Source: Rahnella variigena (GTDB lineage Bacteria; Pseudomonadota; Gammaproteobacteria; Enterobacterales; Enterobacteriaceae). Taken from it: DNA of 64,000 nt. Shown piece after piece: positions 1 to 7,885 of this stretch (positions are counted from its first letter, which is position 1; every line of letters begins with the position of its first letter). The stretch lies in contig NZ_NSDJ01000001.1 of NCBI RefSeq assembly GCF_003610915.1, forward strand, positions 4,278,001-4,342,000, in the 5' to 3' direction. A program made the translations under genes and the position numbers. The notes under the pieces are model-generated. The model was not told the DNA's origin. It saw only the letters and a list, made by a program, of their open reading frames with translations, and searched no databases.

Positions 1-451
1 CGCCGTAACCGTGATTGCAATTGCCAACCTGAGTGGTCGTCTGGTGTTGGGTGTGTTGTCCGACAAAATGCAGCGTATCCGCGTTATTTCCATCGCGCAG
101 ATTGTGTCACTGGCAGGGATGAGCCTGATGTTGTTCACTCAGATGAACGAGATGATGTTCTTCTTCTCCGTCGCCTGCGTCGCCTTCAGCTTCGGCGGTA
201 CCATTACGGTTTACCCGTCGCTGGTCAGCGATTTCTTTGGCCTGAACAACATGACCAAAAACTACGGTCTGCTGTATCTGGGCTTCGGTATCGGCAGCAT
301 CTTTGCTTCCCTGGTCGCTTCCCTGTTCGGGGGCTTCGCAGTGACGTTCAGCATCATCACCGTATTATTGATCGTATCATTGGTTCTTTCTGCCACGATT
401 CGCTTACCGAATAAATCAGAAGCAGGTCATAATACGCTCCAGCACGTGTAA
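1..451 (+). CDS. OFA-type MFS transporter, C-terminal part
   Basis: The reading frame is open from the left edge (frame starts at base 2) to a TAA at 449-451, so only the last ~149 residues are present. They form hydrophobic spans separated by a short basic loop (SGRLVLGVLSDKMQRIR), the cytoplasmic loop signature of major facilitator carriers. Further on, the GGTITVYPSLVSDFFG and NYGLLYLGFGIGS segments resemble the oxalate/formate antiporter (OFA, YhjX-like) group. The likely role is inner-membrane exchange or uptake of a small carboxylate; the substrate cannot be read from this part. The C-terminal tail is short and hydrophilic. A hairpin terminator follows about 30 bases after the stop, so this is the last gene of its transcript. 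Family is fairly sure, substrate is inference. Confidence 0.8.
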   Translation, partial: AVTVIAIANLSGRLVLGVLSDKMQRIRVISIAQIVSLAGMSLMLFTQMNEMMFFFSVACVAFSFGGTITVYPSLVSDFFGLNNMTKNYGLLYLGFGIGSIFASLVASLFGGFAVTFSIITVLLIVSLVLSATIRLPNKSEAGHNTLQHV

Positions 452-479
452 AGCAGCAGTTGAGCGCAGCATAAATGAT

Positions 480-508
480 GAACGGGAGCACAATTTGCTC
501 CCGTTTCT
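480..508 (+). terminator. Rho-independent terminator after the MFS gene
   Basis: A perfect 10-bp stem (481-490 with 496-505, AACGGGAGCA/TGCTCCCGTT) with a 5-base loop is followed by a short T-rich run. It lies 30 bases past the MFS stop codon. Confidence 0.75.
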
Positions 509-587
509 TATGAATAAAGCAGTTAAAATCGGCCGCTGAATCACGCAACCCTTATGACAAAATGTGAACAGACCGGACACCTGCAAA

Positions 588-791
588 ATGAAACGCACCA
601 CCCTCGCTCTTTTTAGCCTGATAATCGTAATGACTACTTTCAACAGTTTCGCCCAGGCTTATCCCTCCAGCGCACAGGAAGTGGCTTCCGAAATTAACCG
701 TAAAGCCAGTGAAAGCGGTACCCGCCCTTCCACAACCATCGACGCCAGCGCGCACACCAAACTGACCGCCAGCAGCGATTACCTGAAATAA
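588..791 (+). CDS. small secreted protein, unknown function
   Basis: The ATG at 588 gives 67 residues. A typical Sec signal peptide (MKRTTLALFSLIIVMTTFNS, cleavage probably after FAQA) is followed by a short hydrophilic mature part of about 40 residues without cysteines. An in-frame GTG at 564 would add eight residues ahead of the signal peptide and is less likely. No strong ribosome binding site is visible. The mature segment ASEINRKASESGTRPSTT has no motif I recognise. It probably is a small periplasmic protein; function unknown. Confidence 0.5.
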   Translation: MKRTTLALFSLIIVMTTFNSFAQAYPSSAQEVASEINRKASESGTRPSTTIDASAHTKLTASSDYLK

Positions 792-971
792 ATCCTTTGC
801 GCTTGCCCGGTTGTTTTGCGGTCAAACGTCCTCCTGACCGCACTTCATGAGATTTTTCAGACTAAGTGATCAAAATTAGAGCAGATATTTATCCCTATAA
901 TTTCTATGTTTGATATAATTTCTGCGGTGAATTGATTATCTGAATGATCAAACCTACACAAGGAGTGTGAA

Positions 972-1058
972 ATGAAGGCAACTGCATTTTGGTTAGTGAT
1001 GGCCGGAGGCTCTGTCGGGATCGGTTACATGATGGCTTTGATGATGGAGTTTCTCTAA
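972..1058 (+). CDS. 28-residue membrane peptide, unknown
   Basis: A consensus AAGGAG sits 6 bases before the ATG. The 28-residue product (MKATAFWLVMAGGSVGIGYM...MEFL) is almost wholly one hydrophobic span with a GGSVGIGYMMA glycine face. It is the first of three tiny single-span genes in a row (972-1443), each with its own ribosome binding site. The strong start signal and the clean hydrophobic composition argue that it is real. Function unknown; it may act as a small regulator of a larger membrane protein, which is inference only. Confidence 0.5.
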   Translation: MKATAFWLVMAGGSVGIGYMMALMMEFL

Positions 1059-1098
1059 TCCTGTAACGTTGTATGCATCAGAAAAATAAGGATATTAA

Positions 1099-1209
1099 AT
1101 GAAATTCTACAGCCCTAAACGCATTATCCTCTATACCGCCGCTGCGATTGCGCTACTGATCATCATCGGTCTGGTCACGCATTTCACCGTCAGCCACCTG
1201 GCCGCGTAA
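1099..1209 (+). CDS. 36-residue single-span membrane protein
   Basis: TAAGGA precedes the ATG by six bases. The product has a basic N-terminus (MKFYSPKRI), one transmembrane helix (ILYTAAAIALLIIIGLVTHF) and a short tail ending in HLAA. This predicts a cytoplasmic N-terminus and a periplasmic C-terminus. It sits between two other small membrane genes, probably on one transcript ending at the hairpin near 1569. Function unknown. Confidence 0.5.
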   Translation: MKFYSPKRIILYTAAAIALLIIIGLVTHFTVSHLAA

Positions 1210-1305
1210 CGTTTTTTCTTCCGTTTTCCGTTTTGCCACGTGGCGATACAACCGGTATCGCCGCATAATGCTGTCATTGAGCAGTCAAAGCGGAAGGATT
1301 GAAAC

Positions 1306-1443
1306 ATGACCTACAAAGGATTAATGATTGTTGCCGTCGTCATTGTACTGGCAAGCATAGGTTCTGAATCATTGATTCAGAAAGGAATTGCGCTGGCGGA
1401 CGCCAAAATCGATCAGGTTATCTCACATTACGCCGACAAATAA
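1306..1443 (+). CDS. 45-residue single-span membrane protein
   Basis: GGAAGGA stands 6-7 bases before the ATG. The product (MTYKGLMIVAVVIVLASIGS...) has one N-terminal hydrophobic helix, which could also be an uncleaved signal, and a polar tail with ALADAKIDQVISHYADK, predicted to be helical. It is the last of the three-gene run of tiny membrane proteins, and a hairpin terminator follows 125 bases later. The layout (hydrophobic helix then short amphipathic tail) is like that of the 52-residue protein encoded at 10242. Function unknown. Confidence 0.5.
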   Translation: MTYKGLMIVAVVIVLASIGSESLIQKGIALADAKIDQVISHYADK

Positions 1444-1568
1444 GCCTTACATCTGCTGGACTAACCTTACCGGGTGATGACAAAACCATACACAGCGTTT
1501 GATATCTTAAATCCATCAAATGTTGTGTGATGTCCCTGTGTAATACCCCTGTAGAACCCTGTTATTTT

Positions 1569-1593
1569 GCCCGCCGCGTGCGGGCTTTTTTTT
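1569..1593 (+). terminator. Rho-independent terminator
   Basis: Stem GCCCGC (1569-1574) pairs with GCGGGC (1580-1585) and is followed directly by eight Ts. It closes the small-membrane-protein cluster. Confidence 0.8.
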
Positions 1594-1702
1594 GCCTGTT
1601 TTCCGGCAAAGCAGCAATTGGGATTGGATTGGATTGAATTGGATAAAAAGCTTATTACAAAGCATTTGGAGAGTTGAGCGATTGGCTCTTATTCACGAAT
1701 AA

Positions 1703-1801
1703 TTCGAGTTGCAGGAAGGCGGCAAGAGAAAGAGTCCCGATGAGCTTACTAATGTAAGTGATTCGGGTGACTGAGTGCGGCCAACGCACCTGCGGCTTGA
1801 A
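1703..1801. repeat. palindromic intergenic repeat element (~100 bp)
   Basis: The unit begins TTCGAGTTGCAGG (1703-1715) and ends CCTGCGGCTTGAA (1789-1801), imperfect inverted ends. In the middle CCCGATGAGCTTAC (1736-1749) pairs with GTAAGTGATTCGGG (1754-1767). Transcribed, the whole would fold into one long hairpin. I recognise very similar sequence as a dispersed intergenic repeat in Pectobacterium, Serratia and Yersinia relatives; only one copy is seen here. It carries no gene. Confidence 0.55.
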
Positions 1802-2116
1802 GTATGAAGGGAAGAAGTGCCGGTGCTTTCCCGGCCGTCATATTATGGTGCAAGCGTCCATCGTACACTCCGACATTGCACGGCCTGAGCACGGCCTTTT
1901 CACAACAGAAAAATCGACTGGGAGATAAATAATTCAACCGGCTTTTCTGTTGTGGCTCCTGGAAATAAATTCAGAAGCTTTTAGATAATAAACCCCGGCG
2001 TTGGCCAGGGCTTATTTTTGTCATTGAGTATGTCGATACTGAAATATTTATTCTGTCTGCTCCGGGTTTAACCCATCTTCGCTATTGCAGAGTATTCACT
2101 TCAATATCTGGCGACA
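1802..2116. other. non-coding stretch with two stem-loops
   Basis: No convincing gene. A 12-bp inverted repeat CACAACAGAAAA (1901-1912) / TTTTCTGTTGTG (1943-1954) encloses 30 bases. A second stem-loop at 1987-2016 (AATAA-CCC-GGC paired with GCC-GGG-TTATT) is followed on the plus strand by TTT and may end any plus-strand transcript before the convergent csp gene. Upstream of this stretch, 1620-1643 holds a short GGATT-like tandem run. Confidence 0.45.
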
Positions 2117-2329
2117 TTACAGAACGACAACGTTACCGGCTGATGGGCCTTTCTGACCTTGTTCGATGGTGAACTCAACGTTCTGACCTTCGTCCAGGGT
2201 TTTGAAATCATTGCTCTGGATTGCAGAGAAGTGAACGAACACGTCTTTGCTGCCATCTGCAGGGCTGATGAAACCGAAACCTTTACCAGCGTCAAACCAT
2301 TTTACTAAACCAGTCATTTTATTAGACAT
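2117..2329 (-). CDS. CspA-family cold shock protein
   Basis: Seventy residues, the exact usual length of the family. It carries both RNA-binding motifs of the cold shock domain: RNP1-like KGFGFI (residues 16-21) and RNP2-like VFVHF (30-34). The product is a single OB-fold beta barrel that binds single-stranded RNA and DNA and melts mRNA structure in the cytoplasm. The sequence is very close to E. coli CspA, CspB and CspG, and the 180-base leader (separate entry) points to the cold-inducible branch rather than CspC/CspE. GAAGG precedes the ATG. Which paralogue it is cannot be decided here, so no symbol is given. It is a stand-alone gene. Confidence 0.95.
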   Translation of the reverse strand: MSNKMTGLVKWFDAGKGFGFISPADGSKDVFVHFSAIQSNDFKTLDEGQNVEFTIEQGQKGPSAGNVVVL

Positions 2330-2512
2330 AGGAAATACCTTCTTCGTTTTTATTTTATGATGCCATAGGGCAATATAGGTCTGTTTTTATTTGAAATACT
2401 TATGGATGCATCAGAGAAGGAAATTCGTCGGAGAAAGGATTTGCTATATCACTTGAACCAGGAACTGCTTTACTAAAATGTCTTACATAAATAGGTCTTA
2501 ACCACAAACCGT
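2330..2512 (-). promoter_or_regulatory. CspA-type 5' leader (RNA thermosensor)
   Basis: Read on the minus strand, the region upstream of the csp gene starts with ACGGTTTG at about 2512-2505, the same first bases as the E. coli cspA mRNA, and runs ~183 bases to the start codon without a gene. In cspA such a leader refolds at low temperature to expose the ribosome binding site. The function here is inferred from start, length and gene identity; I cannot fold it. Confidence 0.6.
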
Positions 2513-2518
2513 TGACGC

Positions 2519-2548
2519 TATTTACACATAGTGGGATTTATTAAGCAA
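2519..2548 (-). promoter_or_regulatory. putative promoter of the csp gene
   Basis: On the minus strand a TTGCTT (2548-2543) and a TAAATA (2524-2519), 18 bases apart, precede the ACGGTTTG start by seven bases. This is the expected geometry of a sigma-70 promoter; E. coli cspA uses TTGCAT at -35. Confidence 0.5.
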
Positions 2549-2650
2549 GCGTTAATTTCATCGGAATTATATTCATGGGATTTGTATTTCTGTATGAAAT
2601 ATCGCACAGCCCGCCGCTGACGGTGGCTGCAGCCTGATCAGGAGGATATT

Positions 2651-2675
2651 AAGCCTGCCAATATCTGACAGGCTT
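2651..2675 (-). terminator. stem-loop after the DUF1615 gene
   Basis: AAGCCTGCCA (2651-2660) pairs with TGACAGGCTT (2666-2675) with one mismatch and a 5-base loop, 20 bases beyond the stop of the minus-strand gene ending at 2695. The T-run on the minus strand is poor, so termination strength is uncertain. Confidence 0.5.
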
Positions 2676-2694
2676 TAAAAATCTTTACCTTACA

Positions 2695-3804
2695 TTAGCT
2701 GGCGTTAGCGCGTTTTACACAGTCCGCACGTCGCCCGTCTACCCGTTTTGCGAACCAGGCGGTGGTCAGTTTGCGGGTGATTTTTGGACTTTCCAGCGTA
2801 ATCCCCGGCAGCATTTCACGCGGCTGACGTTTACCGGTGGTTTTATCCGCCAGTGCATAAACCTGCTTATAGAGCGTCGTGTCTTCGAATTCCAGCTGCT
2901 CACCCTTCTCCAGCGCTTTACGGATTGCGCCGTTGCTGATATCCAGACGTTTACTCAGCGTGCGGACCGCCAGCTCAGTGCTGCCCGGTTTATCGGTGCC
3001 GTAGTTTATCAGGTCGCCGTCCAGCGCCAGCGGAATGCCAGACACTTTACTGACCGCGCTCTGGAACGCAGCGTTACGGCTGGCGTACCAGCCGGCATTG
3101 AAATCAGCAAAGCGGTAAAGTGATTGCGAGTAGTTTGCCGGATAGCCCAGCAGATGCTTCACACCGAACCACACACCGCCACGACGGCTGAAGACTTCGT
3201 GGCGAATTGAGCCGTCAATTTTATACGGATATCCCTTAGCATTCTGCTCAGCGAACGCGATGCTGACCTGCATCGGACCGCCGGTATGCACCGGATTCAG
3301 GTTGCCAAACAACGTCTGTCCCATCGGCACCATATCAATGAAGTCATCGAAAATCGCGCTCAGTTGCTTCTCTGTTTTTACGTTATCCAGTCGCTCGCTG
3401 TAGGATTTTCCGTTCGGCGATTTTAACAGCAGCGCGGTATGCACCAGGAAATGAGGCACATGAACCGCATCGGCGCGACGGTCGATTTCTTTCCACGCAA
3501 TTTTGCCTAAGCCCGGCACAGGCGCATCGGTATTGAAATTGGATTCCTGCTGCGCAACCGCCAGCACCGAACAGATGTTTTCGGTAGTCGCCGGAATGTT
3601 TTGCGTGGTGAATGCGGCGGTAATGTCTGTCGCCCAGCCTTTTTTGTCCGGCGCGCTGGCAGGCATCAGCCGCACAATGTCCGCTTTCACATCATGCGGA
3701 TTTTGCGCCGGTGCCTCACTTTTTTTCGTTGATGTACAACCGGCAAGGATCATCATAGCCAGCACTGGCGCAATGTGTTTTATCGAAAATGACTTATGCT
3801 TCAA
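2695..3804 (-). CDS. DUF1615 lipoprotein
   Basis: A 369-residue protein with an N-terminal lipoprotein signal: basic start, hydrophobic stretch and lipobox LAGC, lipidated Cys at residue 23. It continues with a Ser/Lys/Pro linker and the DUF1615 domain, whose hallmarks VAQQESNFN and FADFNAGWYASRNAAFQ I recognise. The E-S-x-F pattern in QQESNF is the pattern around the catalytic Glu of lysozyme-like lytic transglycosylases, so a peptidoglycan-related role is possible; that is inference, the family has no settled function. The start is a TTG with AGGGA nine bases upstream, because no in-frame ATG lies ahead of the signal peptide. It is monocistronic and divergent from the DUF3053 lipoprotein gene. 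Confidence 0.85.
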   Translation of the reverse strand: MKHKSFSIKHIAPVLAMMILAGCTSTKKSEAPAQNPHDVKADIVRLMPASAPDKKGWATDITAAFTTQNIPATTENICSVLAVAQQESNFNTDAPVPGLGKIAWKEIDRRADAVHVPHFLVHTALLLKSPNGKSYSERLDNVKTEKQLSAIFDDFIDMVPMGQTLFGNLNPVHTGGPMQVSIAFAEQNAKGYPYKIDGSIRHEVFSRRGGVWFGVKHLLGYPANYSQSLYRFADFNAGWYASRNAAFQSAVSKVSGIPLALDGDLINYGTDKPGSTELAVRTLSKRLDISNGAIRKALEKGEQLEFEDTTLYKQVYALADKTTGKRQPREMLPGITLESPKITRKLTTAWFAKRVDGRRADCVKRANAS

Positions 3805-3932
3805 AGTTATACATTCCCTGAATTAATGACTCTGAGAGTGACGTTAACGAAGATAGCCATGCTGATCTAGCAAAAAATTATCTTTATGCGTTAAGGTTAA
3901 AGCTCTGATGATGGAGATAAAGGAACAAGGAA

Positions 3933-4661
3933 ATGATGCATTCTGCGACCCGGACAACACCCCTGCACCGCGTATTTTTGCTGCCTTTTATGCTGTTACT
4001 GATGATGTTTGCCCTCAGCGGCTGTGGCGATAAAGAGCCAGCACAGCGAAAAGCATTCATCGATTTTCTTCAGACCCGTATTCTGGATAAACCCCTGCTC
4101 GCCGTGCCGCAGCTGACCGAGGCGCAGCAGAAAGAGTTTGGCGATTACAGTAAAGATTACGCCATCATCACCGGCTTTCATCATCAGATGAATATTGAAC
4201 TGGATTCCTCACTGGTGCCGGTGTTTGCAGGGATGAACGGCGTCAACAGCGTCAATAACCTGCTTGAACAACGCGACGATTTAAAGAAAATGGCGGACAG
4301 CAGCGAAAGATGGAAAGAAAAAATCACGCTGCTGAAAACGCAGGCCGACACGCAACATGCGGCACTGAAACAGCCTGATGATCTGAAAAAAGTCTATGAC
4401 CAGGCTTACGATAAAACCATCGTTCAGCCTTCGGCGATCACCGGACAGGTATTCGACTTACTGCCGCAGGTGCTGAACCTGATTGTCGAGAAAGCCGATT
4501 TCATCAAAAGTCAGGGTAAGAATGTCACCATCACCGGCAACCGTCTGCAATTTGCCAACCAGAAGCAACTGGATAAATACAATGCTATCCAGCAAAAGCT
4601 GGTGCCACTGAATGCGCAGCTGATGCAGCTGAGCCGCCAGATGCAACAAATGGTGCGTTAA
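3933..4661 (+). CDS. DUF3053 lipoprotein (YiaF-like)
   Basis: The 242-residue product has a long hydrophobic signal segment (VFLLPFMLLLMMFALSGC) ending in the lipobox LSGC, and continues as a mostly helical, Gln/Lys/Leu-rich mature domain that may form coiled coils (residues 95-140 and 205-240). This matches the DUF3053 family, to which E. coli YiaF belongs as far as I recall; function unknown. Asp/Lys after the lipid Cys (CGDKE) suggests possible inner-membrane retention. Two ATGs (3933 and 3936) are possible; AAGG at 3927-3930 fits the second slightly better. It is transcribed alone and followed by a clear terminator. Confidence 0.85.
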   Translation: MMHSATRTTPLHRVFLLPFMLLLMMFALSGCGDKEPAQRKAFIDFLQTRILDKPLLAVPQLTEAQQKEFGDYSKDYAIITGFHHQMNIELDSSLVPVFAGMNGVNSVNNLLEQRDDLKKMADSSERWKEKITLLKTQADTQHAALKQPDDLKKVYDQAYDKTIVQPSAITGQVFDLLPQVLNLIVEKADFIKSQGKNVTITGNRLQFANQKQLDKYNAIQQKLVPLNAQLMQLSRQMQQMVR

Positions 4662-4680
4662 ACCCGCAGCCAGCATACAG

Positions 4681-4702
4681 ACCGCCGTAAGGCGGTTTTT
4701 TC
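4681..4702 (+). terminator. Rho-independent terminator
   Basis: Perfect stem ACCGCC (4681-4686)/GGCGGT (4691-4696) with GTAA loop and a run of six Ts, 20 bases after the DUF3053 stop. Confidence 0.8.
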
Positions 4703-4751
4703 ATGGCGGTGCTTTTGTTATGGTGTGCGGCAATTAAATAAGGAGACACCT

Positions 4752-5024
4752 ATGAATGACGATACCCTGAACAAACGCGTTGATCAGCTCGAGCGCGTAA
4801 ACCGTGAGCTTCTGGTGCAGATTTCTGCCATGCGCCTGCTGTTTGGCAGCGTCGGCAATGTGCTCAATGCCAGCCAGGAAAACGCGTTTACTATCGCCGT
4901 GAATCAGGCGCTGGAAGCCAACCGCGCTGACGTCGCGAATCAGGCAGATCTCGATGAAGCCTCGCGTAAATTCCGCGAAGATGTCTTCAAGTGCACAGAG
5001 TCTTTATTACCGGGCTCGCGCTAA
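4752..5024 (+). CDS. small coiled-coil protein, unknown
   Basis: Ninety residues from the ATG at 4752, chosen because AAGGAG lies nine bases upstream; an earlier in-frame start at 4725 lacks such a site. The N-terminal 30 residues (DDTLNKRVDQLERVNRELLVQISAMRLL) form a leucine-heptad coiled coil. The rest is polar and Ala/Asn-rich with FREDVFKCTESLLPGSR at the end. There is no signal peptide, so it is cytoplasmic. I do not recognise the family. It has its own terminator. Confidence 0.7.
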   Translation: MNDDTLNKRVDQLERVNRELLVQISAMRLLFGSVGNVLNASQENAFTIAVNQALEANRADVANQADLDEASRKFREDVFKCTESLLPGSR

Positions 5025-5031
5025 AACACAA

Positions 5032-5062
5032 AAAAGGCCCGGGCAATCTGCCTGAGCCTTTT
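5032..5062. terminator. bidirectional terminator
   Basis: AAAAGGCCCGGGC (5032-5044) pairs with GCCTGAGCCTTTT (5050-5062) with two mismatches. A-run on the left and T-run on the right let it serve the convergent plus gene (ending 5024) and the minus-strand cyclase gene (ending 5094). Confidence 0.75.
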
Positions 5063-5093
5063 CATCGCTATCCGTTATTAAAACCATCCGCTA

Positions 5094-6716
5094 TTACAGA
5101 TTGATTACCCGATTACGCCCTTCATTCTTGGCCTGATACAACGCTTTATCCGCCGCTTTCAGTGCGCCGTCGATGTTATCCCTGCCGGGATAGAAATGCG
5201 TAACGCCGAGCGAAATCGTAACGTTGCCCGCTCCCTCAAAATGATGAGACTCGACCTGACGCCGTAACCGTTCCGCCAGCTGTATAGCCTGCGTGACTGA
5301 CGCGCCGGGCAGCAGTAAAAGGAATTCTTCGCCGCCCATGCGGCACAGCAAATCCCCTTCCCTTGAGCTGTCCAGAATCAGGCGTGCAAGCTGTGTAATC
5401 ACCACGTCACCGACGTCATGGCCGTAAGTGTCATTAATTTTTTTGAAGTGATCGATATCCAGCGTAATGACCGCAATCCGTGAAACCTCTGTCAGCTGTT
5501 TATCCACTAACTCATAAAAACCGCGCCGGTTCAGCAGACCGGTCATCGGGTCGGTATGCGCTTCGGTGCTGAGCTTTTCGATGCGCTGATGCAACAGTCG
5601 TATCCCCTGCAACATCACGGTTTTCAGCTTAGACGATTCATAGTACCAGGCGTTGATTTGCTCAATTTCCTGAGAAACGTCCTCTGAATCCATCGTATCA
5701 GCACGGGACGCGAGCTGGCGAAGCGGCATCGAAATATAGCGCGTCAGCAACCAGATGCAGATGAAAACAAGAATTACAATCGGCAGCGTGTAGAGCAATA
5801 CCTGCATCATCACGTTATACAGCAGCACCACATCGGCCCTGGCGGGATGCAGCACCAGCACCGTCCAGCCCGCCACTTCCATGGCGGCGAAACCCGCCAG
5901 CGACGCCTCACCTTGCAGATTGTCCATAAGCAGAAAACCCTGCTCACGATCGCCTAACAGCGCCTTATTCACATGGCCCTGCGGCACGCTTTCGATCCAT
6001 CCCGATGCGTCGCGATACAACACATCGCCCTCGCGGTCGATGACATAGATATAGGCGTCTTTGCGGTAATTGCGGGCATTAATCAGCGTATCGACGATAC
6101 TGCTTTTGCTGAGATCAATTTCAGTCGCCAGGTACCCCAGATAACCGCCGCGCGCATTACGAATGGGCGAGGAAAGCACCATGATGTGATTGCCTTGCGC
6201 GGTGCGAAACGGCGAACTGAGCACCGGATTTTGGGTTGAAAGTGCTGCTGTATTGGCGCCGGATACCAGTTTTAAACCGACCATCTCCGCCGAATTTCGG
6301 GAGGCCGCGCGCACCACACCGGTTTTATCCACCACCAGCACCGAGCTGAAACGCTTACTCTGTACCTGTAAACGGTCAGCTTCTTCGGTGATGGCATCTC
6401 TATTATCAAATTCATCACCCAGCAAATCCGCGCTGTAGGCCACCTGTTTTTGTGCCGCATTGAAAAACAGATCGGCCGTCAACGACAGTCTGGCCGCATA
6501 CGACTGACTCGCCCGCAATGACGATTCGATGAGAAGTTTTTTTTCTACCTGAAAAATTGCCAGATAACTGGTGAGCAAGGTAATAACCGTACTCACCAGC
6601 GCCAGAAGCAATATCAATCTCTTAAGATCAAAAGCAAACCGCCGGTGCTGCCGCATTCTCTGTCCGTTGAGCAAATGACCACGAATATTACAGAGGATAG
6701 CAGTATGTTTACTCAT
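5094..6716 (-). CDS. membrane diguanylate cyclase (dCache-GGDEF)
   Basis: A 540-residue inner-membrane sensor. It has a first transmembrane helix at about residues 33-55, a periplasmic double-Cache-like domain (about 60-300), a second helix (LPIVILVFICIWLLTRYI), a HAMP-like linker and a C-terminal GGDEF domain. The active-site loop is intact, GGEEF at 461-465, and the inhibitory I-site RxxD is present as REGD at 452-455, exactly five residues ahead. It should make cyclic di-GMP from GTP with product inhibition, controlled by an unknown periplasmic ligand, and favour sessile growth. The start is uncertain: ATG 6716 has no clear ribosome binding site, and the ATG at 6656 (MRQHRRFAF) would trim 20 residues. 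Confidence 0.9.
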   Translation of the reverse strand: MSKHTAILCNIRGHLLNGQRMRQHRRFAFDLKRLILLLALVSTVITLLTSYLAIFQVEKKLLIESSLRASQSYAARLSLTADLFFNAAQKQVAYSADLLGDEFDNRDAITEEADRLQVQSKRFSSVLVVDKTGVVRAASRNSAEMVGLKLVSGANTAALSTQNPVLSSPFRTAQGNHIMVLSSPIRNARGGYLGYLATEIDLSKSSIVDTLINARNYRKDAYIYVIDREGDVLYRDASGWIESVPQGHVNKALLGDREQGFLLMDNLQGEASLAGFAAMEVAGWTVLVLHPARADVVLLYNVMMQVLLYTLPIVILVFICIWLLTRYISMPLRQLASRADTMDSEDVSQEIEQINAWYYESSKLKTVMLQGIRLLHQRIEKLSTEAHTDPMTGLLNRRGFYELVDKQLTEVSRIAVITLDIDHFKKINDTYGHDVGDVVITQLARLILDSSREGDLLCRMGGEEFLLLLPGASVTQAIQLAERLRRQVESHHFEGAGNVTISLGVTHFYPGRDNIDGALKAADKALYQAKNEGRNRVINL

Positions 6717-6785
6717 GGTTTTGATATGCCGCAGTCAGGACGGTTTTACTGGCGATTAAAAATTGCACATTGGCCTTTTTACTGC

Positions 6786-7265
6786 TCAGGGTTTGCGGAT
6801 TAACTTCTGTAAACGCGCCTTCTGCCAGCGCTCTACAGTTCCCCGGAAAACAAAAATGCGTAAACCGCGCAGCAGCAGAATACCGCCCCAGATACATAGT
6901 GGCCATGCGAACCAGAAGGAATCCGGCGAGGTGTAATGGTTAAGCGCGAACAGACCCGCATTGACCACCGCCCACAACAGAACAGAGCGGTAAAAACTGC
7001 TTTCCTCCGCCACCTGTTGCCTGGCTCTTTCAATCTGATCGTCAAGCGCGTGTTCCGGCGAATTGCCATCTCGCGTATCGTTTTCCGTCAGTTCTGAAAC
7101 TTTGATGTCAAACGCTGCTGCGATAGCACCAAGCGTGTCGAGGCTGGCCTGTTCGCCGTTCTCAATGCGCTGCACTGTGCGAACGCTGAGCGAAGAAAGC
7201 TCTGCCAGTTGTTCCTGAGACCATGCACGGGAAATCCGAAGTTGCCTGATTTTGCTCTGATTCAT
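6786..7265 (-). CDS. Xre-family regulator with two membrane spans
   Basis: 159 residues: an N-terminal helix-turn-helix of the Cro/CI type (residues 5-60; SQEQLAELSSLSVRTVQRIENG contains the recognition helix), a charged linker (60-90), then two transmembrane helices (about 93-110 and 117-139) and a basic tail. The C-terminal half looks like the 2TM domain fused to such regulators. It would be a membrane-anchored DNA-binding protein, perhaps sensing membrane state (inference). AAGGA stands 8 bases before the ATG. It is a lone gene upstream of the cyclase gene in the same direction, with 69 bases between them. Confidence 0.85.
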   Translation of the reverse strand: MNQSKIRQLRISRAWSQEQLAELSSLSVRTVQRIENGEQASLDTLGAIAAAFDIKVSELTENDTRDGNSPEHALDDQIERARQQVAEESSFYRSVLLWAVVNAGLFALNHYTSPDSFWFAWPLCIWGGILLLRGLRIFVFRGTVERWQKARLQKLIRKP

Positions 7266-7377
7266 AATTAATCCTTAGAGTGAATGTTGAACACCTAATC
7301 AGCATGCAACGCCGGATCAGAAATCAACACGACAGCAACCTGACACAGACACGACAGCCCGCTGACAGCCTTAGTGA

Positions 7378-7869
7378 TCAGAAAGTTAGCCGGTAAAACT
7401 TACTGTCTACCGCCATCAGCGGAAAAGCTTCCGGCAACGCGGATACCGGTATCTCCTGAAATCCGTTCTTTTCATAAAAACGATGGGCCGCCAGAAATTT
7501 GTCGGTCGTGCCCAGAAAAACGTCTTTCACTTTTTCAGCCTGTGCATGTTGCAGTAACGCCTTCAGCAATAATGCCGCCACGCCGTAATCGCGGCCACGA
7601 TAAGGCGCGCTCACAAACATTTTGCGCAGCGCCGCCTGAGCATTGCCGATATCTTTCAGGCCCAGCGTCCCCACCACTTTTCCGTCACAGCGGGCGATCC
7701 AGAAATCCCCGGTTCCGCGCTGATAAAACTGCGGAATATCGTGCAAATCTGGCTGCTGCTGTTCGCTTATCGGAATGCCAAATTCCTGATTCTGGATCGG
7801 CAAAATCACCTCAATCACGCCGCGCTGGTCTGCGGCAGAAAAGCGTTCAATTAAAACAGAATGATTCAT
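7378..7869 (-). CDS. GNAT-family N-acetyltransferase
   Basis: 163 residues with the GNAT fold. The acetyl-CoA pyrophosphate-binding loop RGRDYGVA (91-98, pattern R-x-x-x-x-G-x-A) follows the beta-4 strand ALRKMFVSAPY, and the C-terminal RFYEKNGFQEI motif is typical. It transfers an acetyl group from acetyl-CoA to an amine; the substrate cannot be predicted. AGGGAG precedes the ATG. It lies between the Xre regulator and a LysR gene in the same direction, but separate transcripts are likely. Confidence 0.9.
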   Translation of the reverse strand: MNHSVLIERFSAADQRGVIEVILPIQNQEFGIPISEQQQPDLHDIPQFYQRGTGDFWIARCDGKVVGTLGLKDIGNAQAALRKMFVSAPYRGRDYGVAALLLKALLQHAQAEKVKDVFLGTTDKFLAAHRFYEKNGFQEIPVSALPEAFPLMAVDSKFYRLTF

Positions 7870-7885
7870 CGCACACTCCCTGAGT

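Noticed and set aside
1749..1937. 62-codon minus-strand frame behind the palindromic repeat
   Set aside because: It overlaps the repeat, has no ribosome binding site and no sensible protein features.
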